A stretch of 34,683 bases of DNA from an uncultured Prevotella sp. (GTDB lineage: Bacteria; Bacteroidota; Bacteroidia; Bacteroidales; Bacteroidaceae). A model generated the notes under the pieces. That model was not told where the DNA came from. It saw only the letters and a program-made list of their open reading frames with translations, and ran no database searches. Position numbers and translations under genes: made by a program. Below, piece after piece: positions 29,792 through 34,683 of this stretch. Each line of letters begins with the position of its first letter. Within the stretch, counting starts at the first letter, position 1. The stretch is from the NCBI GenBank assembly GCA_900543975.1, contig UQTI01000028.1, positions 1 to 34,683 of the forward strand, read 5' to 3'.

Positions 29792-31210
29792 TTAGAACTC
29801 TGCCGACTTCGGTGTGCGTGGGAAGGGGATCACGTCGCGGATGTTCTGCATGCCTGTAACGAAGAGGATCAGACGCTCGAAACCGAGGCCGAAACCGGCG
29901 TGGGGGCATGAGCCATACTTGCGGGTGTCGAGATACCAGGTCATATCCTTCATCGGGATGTTGCGCTCCTCGATCTCGTTCATGAGCTTGTCATAGCTCT
30001 CCTCACGAACAGAACCGCCGATGATCTCGCCAATCTGCGGGAACAGCACGTCGGTGCCCTGAACGGTCTGGCCGCTCTTGCCGCCGAAGCCCGACTCTTC
30101 CTCGTCGATCTTCATGTAGAACGCCTTGATGGCCTTCGGATAGTTGGTCATGATGACAGGACGCTTGAAATGCTCCTCAACGAGGAAGCGCTCGTGCTCA
30201 GAAGCGAGGTCGTCGCCCCACTCGCATGGGAACTCAAACTTCTTGCCACCCTTGATGGCCTCCTGAAGAATGCGAATGCCTTCGGTGTAAGGCAGGTGAA
30301 CGAACGAAGAGTTGAGCACGCCCTGCAGACGCTCAATCAGACCCTTGTCGATCATCTTGTTAAGGAACTCGAGGTCGTCCTTACAGTTGTCAAGAGCCCA
30401 ACGGATGCAATACTTGATGAAATCTTCCTCCAGCTCCATCAGTCCGTCGAGGTCCAAGAACGCAACCTCAGGCTCTACCATCCAGAACTCGGCGAGGTGT
30501 CGCGGAGTGTTCGAGTTCTCGGCACGGAACGTAGGACCGAAGGTGTAGATGGCACCAAGAGCGGTTGCTCCCAGCTCACCCTCGAGCTGTCCTGACACGG
30601 TGAGCGATGTCTGCTTGCCGAAGAAGTCGTCAGAATAGTCGATCTTTCCGTCCTCAGTCTTCTTGAGGTTATAGAGGTTCTTTGTTGTCACCTGGAACAT
30701 CTGTCCAGCACCTTCGCAGTCGCTGGCTGTGATGAGCGGTGTGTTGAAGTAGAAGTAGCCATGCTCATGGAAATAGGTATGTATGGCCATCGCCATGTTG
30801 TGGCGTATGCGCATCACGGCGCCGAAGGTGTTGGTGCGCAGACGCAGGTGAGCATACTGGCGCATATACTCGAACGACTGTCCCTTCTTCTGCATGGGGT
30901 AGTCGCTGCCGCAAAGGCCGTAAATCTCGAGCGTGTCACACTGAATCTCGCTTGACTGTCCCTTGCCCTGGCTCTCAACGAGTTTACCTGTGGCACAGAT
31001 GCACGAGCCTGTAGTTATCTGCTTCAGCATGTCGGCATCAAACTTTGTCGGGTCGACAACAATCTGGATGTTGTTTATGGTGGAACCGTCGTTGAGGGCG
31101 ATGAAGTCGACAGCCTTTGAGCTGCGGTGAGTACGCACCCATCCCTTCACGCAAACGTCTGCTCCAAAGTCGGTGCGCTTAAGCGCATCAATAACTTTTG
31201 TTCTTTTCAT
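29792..31210 (-). CDS. asnS: Asparaginyl-tRNA synthetase
   Basis: 472 residues, standard for bacterial AsnRS. N-terminal OB-fold anticodon domain (V-K-G-W-V-R-T-H-R, residues about 18-110), class II core with motif 2 F-R-A-E-N-S-N-T-P-R-H-L-A-E-F-W-M-V-E-P-E (AsnRS/AspRS type; the N-T-P-R-H-L-A-E-F form marks AsnRS), I-G-E-I-I-G-G-S-x-R-E-E, and motif 3 G-F-G-L-G-F-E-R-L-I. Charges tRNA-Asn. It follows the pseudouridine synthase gene after 80 bases on the same strand; purB, rluB and asnS form the familiar Bacteroidetes run. Confidence 0.97.
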   Translation of the reverse strand: MKRTKVIDALKRTDFGADVCVKGWVRTHRSSKAVDFIALNDGSTINNIQIVVDPTKFDADMLKQITTGSCICATGKLVESQGKGQSSEIQCDTLEIYGLCGSDYPMQKKGQSFEYMRQYAHLRLRTNTFGAVMRIRHNMAMAIHTYFHEHGYFYFNTPLITASDCEGAGQMFQVTTKNLYNLKKTEDGKIDYSDDFFGKQTSLTVSGQLEGELGATALGAIYTFGPTFRAENSNTPRHLAEFWMVEPEVAFLDLDGLMELEEDFIKYCIRWALDNCKDDLEFLNKMIDKGLIERLQGVLNSSFVHLPYTEGIRILQEAIKGGKKFEFPCEWGDDLASEHERFLVEEHFKRPVIMTNYPKAIKAFYMKIDEEESGFGGKSGQTVQGTDVLFPQIGEIIGGSVREESYDKLMNEIEERNIPMKDMTWYLDTRKYGSCPHAGFGLGFERLILFVTGMQNIRDVIPFPRTPKSAEF

Positions 31211-31290
31211 CTTTTTCTTATATTAAGCGACGAGAGACAAGTGAGCCGTGTCACCTGTCACTCGTCCACATAGATATTTCTTTATTCTAT

Positions 31291-32796
31291 TTACTCGAAC
31301 GCTCCCATGCGCAGCATCTCCACCTCTTTCTCGGTGAGGAAACGCCAGTCGCCGCGACGCAGGTTCTTCTTGGTGAGGCCTGCAAACTGAACGCGGTCGA
31401 GCTTCACCACGCGGTAGCCGAGGCTCTCGAAGATACGACGCACGATGCGGTTCTTGCCGCTGTGGATCTCGATGCCCACCTGGCTCTTGTCGGTGTCGCT
31501 GGCATACTGTATGTCGTCAGCATGGATCTCACCATCCTCCAGCTCTATGCCTGTAGCGATCTGCTGCATGTCGTGAGCAGTCACGTTCTTGTCGAGGTAA
31601 ACGTGATAAACCTTTTTTTTCAGGAACTTAGGATGTGTGAGCTTAGAAGCGAGGTCGCCATCGTTGGTGAGCAGGAGCACACCTGTGGTGTTGCGGTCAA
31701 GACGGCCTACGGGGTAGATGCGCTCAGGACAAACGTTCTTCACGAGATCCATAACGGTCTTGCGCTGCTGTGGGTCATCGCTTGTTGTCACATAGTCCTT
31801 GGGCTTGTTGAGGAGCACATACACCTTCTTCTCAAGCGTTACGGGCTGGTCATGGAACTTAACCTCGTCTGTGCGTACCACCTTGGTGCCCAGCTCGGTA
31901 ACCACGTTGCCGTTCACTGTCACCACGCCTGCCTGTATGAACTCATCGGCCTCACGGCGGCTGCATACACCTGCGTTGGCAAGATACTTGTTCAGACGGA
32001 TGGGCTCGTTGGGATCGAGGTGCTCGTCCTTATACTCGATGCGCTTCTTCATGCTATACTTAGCGTTGGGATCATAGTCGGCTGTGCGCTGACGATAGCC
32101 GCCCTGCTGACCGTAGCCGCCGCGCTGCTGACCGTAGCCACCACGCTGCTGACCGTAGCCACCACGCTGCTGACCGTAGCCGCCGCGCTGCTGACCGTAG
32201 CCGCCACGCTGCTGACCGTAGCCGCCACGCTGCTGACCGTAGCCACCACGCTGCTGACCGTAGCCACCCTGCTGACGGGGCTGATAGCCACCCTGCTGAC
32301 GGGGCTGGTAGCCACCCTGCTGGCTCTGATAGTCGTTCTGCTGGCTCTTATAGCCGTTCTGCTGCTGGTCGTCACCCTGCTGCTGGTTGTAACGTGGGCG
32401 ATAGCCGCTCTGCTGACGCTGCTGGTAGCCACCCTGCTGACGCTGCTGATAGCCACCCTGACGCTGCTGGTAGCCACCCTGCTGACGGGGCTGATAGCCA
32501 CCCTGACGCTGCTGGTAGCCACCCTGCTGACGGGGCTGATAGCCACCCTGGCGCTGCTGATAGCCGCTGTTGCTGCTCTGCAGACCGGCGCCGAAGCCCT
32601 CGGGACGGAATCCGCCCTCGTCGTTGTTGCTCTTGTCAGAGCTGTAAGCACGTTGTGTGTGAATGCGGGGACGCTGTGAGCGGCCCGTGTTGCTGCTGTA
32701 CTCTCGCTGATAGTTGCCTGTTGGACGGCTGTAAGCCTGAGTGCTGTCTTTCTTTTCAGAAGACTGTTCCTGTGTTTTGTTCTCTTCTACTTCCAT
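31291..32796 (-). CDS. rluB: RluB/RsuA-type 23S rRNA pseudouridine synthase with long Gly/Tyr/Gln/Arg repeat N-terminus
   Basis: 501 residues, about twice the usual length. Residues 1-60 are polar. Residues about 76-240 are low complexity: G-G-Y-Q-P-R-Q-Q and G-G-Y-Q-Q-R-Q units (to about 176), then seven G-G-Y-G-Q-Q-R heptads and one partial (177-231). The enzyme part starts with Y-S-M-K-K (248), S4 RNA-binding domain I-R-L-N-K-Y-L-A-N-A-G-V-C-S-R-R-E-A-D (266-284), then the synthase domain with G-R-L-D-R-N-T-T-G (catalytic D367), L-L-T-N-D-G and R-R-I-F-E-S-L-G-Y. It modifies U in 23S rRNA. The disordered arm may bind RNA or self-associate. The member (RluB versus RluE/RluF/RsuA) is inferred from gene order. 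Confidence 0.9.
   Translation of the reverse strand: MEVEENKTQEQSSEKKDSTQAYSRPTGNYQREYSSNTGRSQRPRIHTQRAYSSDKSNNDEGGFRPEGFGAGLQSSNSGYQQRQGGYQPRQQGGYQQRQGGYQPRQQGGYQQRQGGYQQRQQGGYQQRQQSGYRPRYNQQQGDDQQQNGYKSQQNDYQSQQGGYQPRQQGGYQPRQQGGYGQQRGGYGQQRGGYGQQRGGYGQQRGGYGQQRGGYGQQRGGYGQQRGGYGQQGGYRQRTADYDPNAKYSMKKRIEYKDEHLDPNEPIRLNKYLANAGVCSRREADEFIQAGVVTVNGNVVTELGTKVVRTDEVKFHDQPVTLEKKVYVLLNKPKDYVTTSDDPQQRKTVMDLVKNVCPERIYPVGRLDRNTTGVLLLTNDGDLASKLTHPKFLKKKVYHVYLDKNVTAHDMQQIATGIELEDGEIHADDIQYASDTDKSQVGIEIHSGKNRIVRRIFESLGYRVVKLDRVQFAGLTKKNLRRGDWRFLTEKEVEMLRMGAFE
32098..32575 (-). repeat. Tandem repeat encoding the low-complexity arm of the pseudouridine synthase
   Basis: 21-base units (plus strand core CACGCTGCTGACCGTAGCC) run from about 32103 to 32266, with CGCTGCTG-ACCGTAGCC differences of single bases. 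From 32270 to 32575 follow less regular 21-24-base units built on CACCCTGCTGACG and GGGGCTG. All lengths keep the reading frame. Confidence 0.85.
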
Positions 32797-33105
32797 TGTG
32801 TAAAATGTTTCTTTTTCTTGGCCTCACGGCCGTGGTTAATAAATTAAAAATCTCGAAAAAATTTAAAACTATAGTACTATAATCTCTTCCTTTTTGTAGC
32901 ATCTGTCTGTGCCATGGCTGATTCTAAGCAAGCTTTCTTCTACCCATTAGGCTTAACGAAAATGCTCTTCATTAAACAAAGATTCTTTAGTTACGGCGTG
33001 GCCTCTTGTTGTGCCAACCTTAATCTACTCTTGTTCTTATTGATTGAAAACAGTTCGTTTTAAAATTAAAATTCAAAATTCCTATTGATAATTTCTTTTT
33101 GCTTG
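32797..33105. other. Spacer between purB and the pseudouridine synthase, no gene recognised
   Basis: Apart from the 19-base repeat, I see no gene in the 538 bases between the purB and rluB frames. On the minus strand an ATG at 32915 opens a 12-codon frame (M-A-Q-T-D-A-T-K-R-K-R-L) whose meaning is unclear. 33063-33083 contains ATTCAAAATTC, a piece of module 3 of the mosaic repeat. No TAnnTTTG for rluB is convincing. Confidence 0.5.
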
Positions 33106-33219
33106 TCGATGACCTCATGGCGTATCGATGACCTCATGGCATATCGATAACCTCATGGTGCATCGATGACCTCATGGCGTATCGATGACCCCATGGCGTA
33201 TCGATAACCTCAAGGTGCG
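33106..33219. repeat. 19-base tandem repeat, 6 copies
   Basis: Units TCGATGACCTCATGGCGTA at 33106, 33125, 33144, 33163, 33182 and 33201, exactly 19 bases apart, with changes at a few positions; a decayed seventh (TCTACGGCCTC) follows. Each junction carries ATCGAT. It lies downstream of purB and upstream of rluB on the minus strand. Confidence 0.9.
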
Positions 33220-33290
33220 TCTACGGCCTCTTTACGGTCCCGACATGTCGCGTCTGCGACGCTCTTGTTTGATAGGCAGGTTTAATTTGA

Positions 33291-33328
33291 ACATTGCGGG
33301 ACAAGCCATGCAGCGCGTCCCGCAATGT
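33291..33328 (-). terminator. Hairpin directly after purB
   Basis: ACATTGCGGGAC (33291-33302) is the exact complement of 33317-33328 with a 14-base loop, 7 bases past the purB stop codon. On the minus strand AT-rich sequence without a true T-run follows, so termination may be partial. Confidence 0.65.
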
Positions 33329-33334
33329 GGCGCA

Positions 33335-34681
33335 TTAAATGCCTGTATAGTTGTGCGGCGTGATGGCCATGAGCTCTGCCTTCACGCTGTCGCTCACCTG
33401 CAGACCCTTGATAAACTCGTGGATGGTCTCCTCTGTCATCTTGGTGTTGGTGCGTGTGAGCGCCTTCAGTGCCTCATAGGGATGCGGATAAGCCTCGCGA
33501 CGCAAGATGGTCTGTATGGCCTCAGCCACGACAGCCCATGTGTTGTCGAGGTCGGCGGCGATGGCCTTCTCGTTGAGTATGAGCTTGCGCAGACCCTTCA
33601 GCGTGCTCTCCATGGCTATGACACCGTGGCCGAGAGGCACACCGATGTTGCGCAGCACGGTAGAGTCGGTAAGGTCACGCTGCAGACGGCTCACGGGCAG
33701 CTTCTGTGCGAGGAACTGCAACACGGCGTTAGCCAGACCGAGGTTACCCTCAGAGTTCTCAAAGTCGATGGGGTTCACCTTGTGGGGCATGGCGCTTGAG
33801 CCTACCTCTCCTGCCTTGATCTTCTGCTTGAAATATTCCATCGAGATATACATCCACATGTCGCGGTCGAGGTCGATGATGATGGTGTTGATGCGACGTA
33901 TGGCATCGAACACGCTGCCCAGACAGTCGTAGTTGCTTATCTGTGTGGTGTACTGCTCGCGCTCCAGACCCAGCTTCTCGCTTACGAAGCGGTTGCCGAA
34001 CGCCTTCCAGTCATACTGAGGATATGCCACATGGTGAGCGTTGTAGTTGCCTGTAGCGCCGCCAAACTTGGCTGTCATCTTGCAAGCCTTGAGCTGTGCA
34101 AGCTGCTCTGTGAGGCGATAGACGAACACCATGATCTCCTTGCCCAGACGTGTGGGCGAGGCAGGCTGTCCGTGGGTCTTTGCCAGCATGGGCACGTCCT
34201 TCCACTCGTCAGCATACTGCTGCAGCTGTGCTATCAGCTCCTCCACCAGCGGACAGTACACGTTCTCCAGCGCCTCCTTCATTGAGAGGGGCACGCTCGT
34301 GTTGTTAATGTCCTGCGAGGTGAGGCCGAAGTGGATAAACTCTTTGTAGGCATCAAGGCCGCCAATCTTGTCAAACTGCTCCTTGATGAAATATTCCACC
34401 GCCTTGACATCGTGGTTTGTCACCTTCTCGATGTCCTTAACACGCTGTGCGCCTTCCTCGTTGAAGTCGGCATAGATGCTGCGGAGCTGTGGGAAGAGAG
34501 CATGGTCAAAGGAGGCGAGCTGCGGGAGAGGCAGCTCACAAAGTGTGATGAAATACTCAATCTCTACGCGCACTCTGTAACGGATGAGTGCATACTCGGA
34601 AAAATAGTCGGCCAACGACTCGGTCTTTCCTCTATAACGGCCATCTATAGGAGATATGGCTGTCAGCAAATCAAGTGTCAT
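33335..34681 (-). CDS. purB: Adenylosuccinate lyase
   Basis: 448 residues, complete, with the ATG at the right edge of the window. It belongs to the E. coli type (456 residues): L-T-A-I-S-P-I-D-G-R-Y, T-S-Q-D-I-N-N-T (121-128), A-K-T-H-G-Q-P-A-S-P-T (H170), and the fumarase/lyase signature G-S-S-A-M-P-H-K-V-N-P-I-D-F-E-N-S-E-G-N (294-313). It splits SAICAR and adenylosuccinate in purine synthesis. The rluB-like and asnS genes follow on the same strand, but a hairpin and a tandem repeat lie between purB and rluB, so separate transcription is possible. Confidence 0.97.
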   Translation of the reverse strand: MTLDLLTAISPIDGRYRGKTESLADYFSEYALIRYRVRVEIEYFITLCELPLPQLASFDHALFPQLRSIYADFNEEGAQRVKDIEKVTNHDVKAVEYFIKEQFDKIGGLDAYKEFIHFGLTSQDINNTSVPLSMKEALENVYCPLVEELIAQLQQYADEWKDVPMLAKTHGQPASPTRLGKEIMVFVYRLTEQLAQLKACKMTAKFGGATGNYNAHHVAYPQYDWKAFGNRFVSEKLGLEREQYTTQISNYDCLGSVFDAIRRINTIIIDLDRDMWMYISMEYFKQKIKAGEVGSSAMPHKVNPIDFENSEGNLGLANAVLQFLAQKLPVSRLQRDLTDSTVLRNIGVPLGHGVIAMESTLKGLRKLILNEKAIAADLDNTWAVVAEAIQTILRREAYPHPYEALKALTRTNTKMTEETIHEFIKGLQVSDSVKAELMAITPHNYTGI

Positions 34682-34683
34682 AA

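Noticed and set aside
31198..32679. Long plus-strand frame opposite the pseudouridine synthase
   Set aside because: Its repeats are the antisense of the G-G-Y-Q-Q coding units; the minus-strand frame has clear S4 and synthase domains.

Overview
The window looks like a chromosome segment of a Prevotella-type member of the Bacteroidetes (Bacteroidota). The support is: Bacteroidetes-style promoters (TTTG or TTG about 19-20 bases before TAnnTTTG), A-rich leaders instead of Shine-Dalgarno sites, a BspA-like leucine-rich-repeat surface protein, C-terminal sorting-like tails on secreted proteins, LytS/LytTR two-component pairs, and the gene orders tig-clpP-clpX-recQ and purB-rluB-asnS. I cannot name a species from the sequence alone.

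Layout. 1-1530 is accessory DNA: the 3' part of a probable mobilization (relaxase) gene and a collapsed regulator locus, ending beside a tRNA-Leu(UAG) gene (1584-1665, minus). 2098-4105 (minus) is a sensor kinase/LytTR regulator pair separated by an A-rich repeat. 4394-6061 is a secreted low-complexity protein. 6166-10236 holds a CPA2 cation/proton antiporter with stress-protein-like tail, a LolD-type ABC ATPase and a CvfB-like S1 RNA-binding protein. 10435-11124 is an outer-membrane beta-barrel protein. 11778-13709 (minus) is the BspA-like protein and 13965-14975 (minus) is asd. 15843-17696 (minus) is an MlaF/MlaE-type lipid transporter pair, divergent from lptB (18017-18907). A YfcE-like phosphodiesterase follows, then the proteostasis block tig, clpP, clpX, then recQ, and a TPR sensor kinase with its LytTR regulator. 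The right end (minus) is purB, an RluB-type pseudouridine synthase with a long Gly/Tyr/Gln repeat, and asnS.

The genes are mostly ordinary housekeeping genes. The unusual part is what lies between them. Nearly every spacer carries tandem or inverted repeats. Several arrays have a 22-base unit or a multiple (22, 22, 44, 66). A mosaic repeat made of interchangeable modules sits directly after the stop codon of four genes (9055, 16945, 18893, 29327), always in the gene's orientation; after lptB it even supplies the last codons and the stop. Its first module carries closely spaced TAA triplets in different frames.

Other points: ClpP appears to have Asn in place of the catalytic Asp; a tandem pair of ArgR-box-like palindromes has no arginine gene beside it; a strong hairpin between tig and clpP has a promoter-like element in its loop; and a deletion has fused the start of a HTH regulator gene to the middle of a COG2865-type gene.
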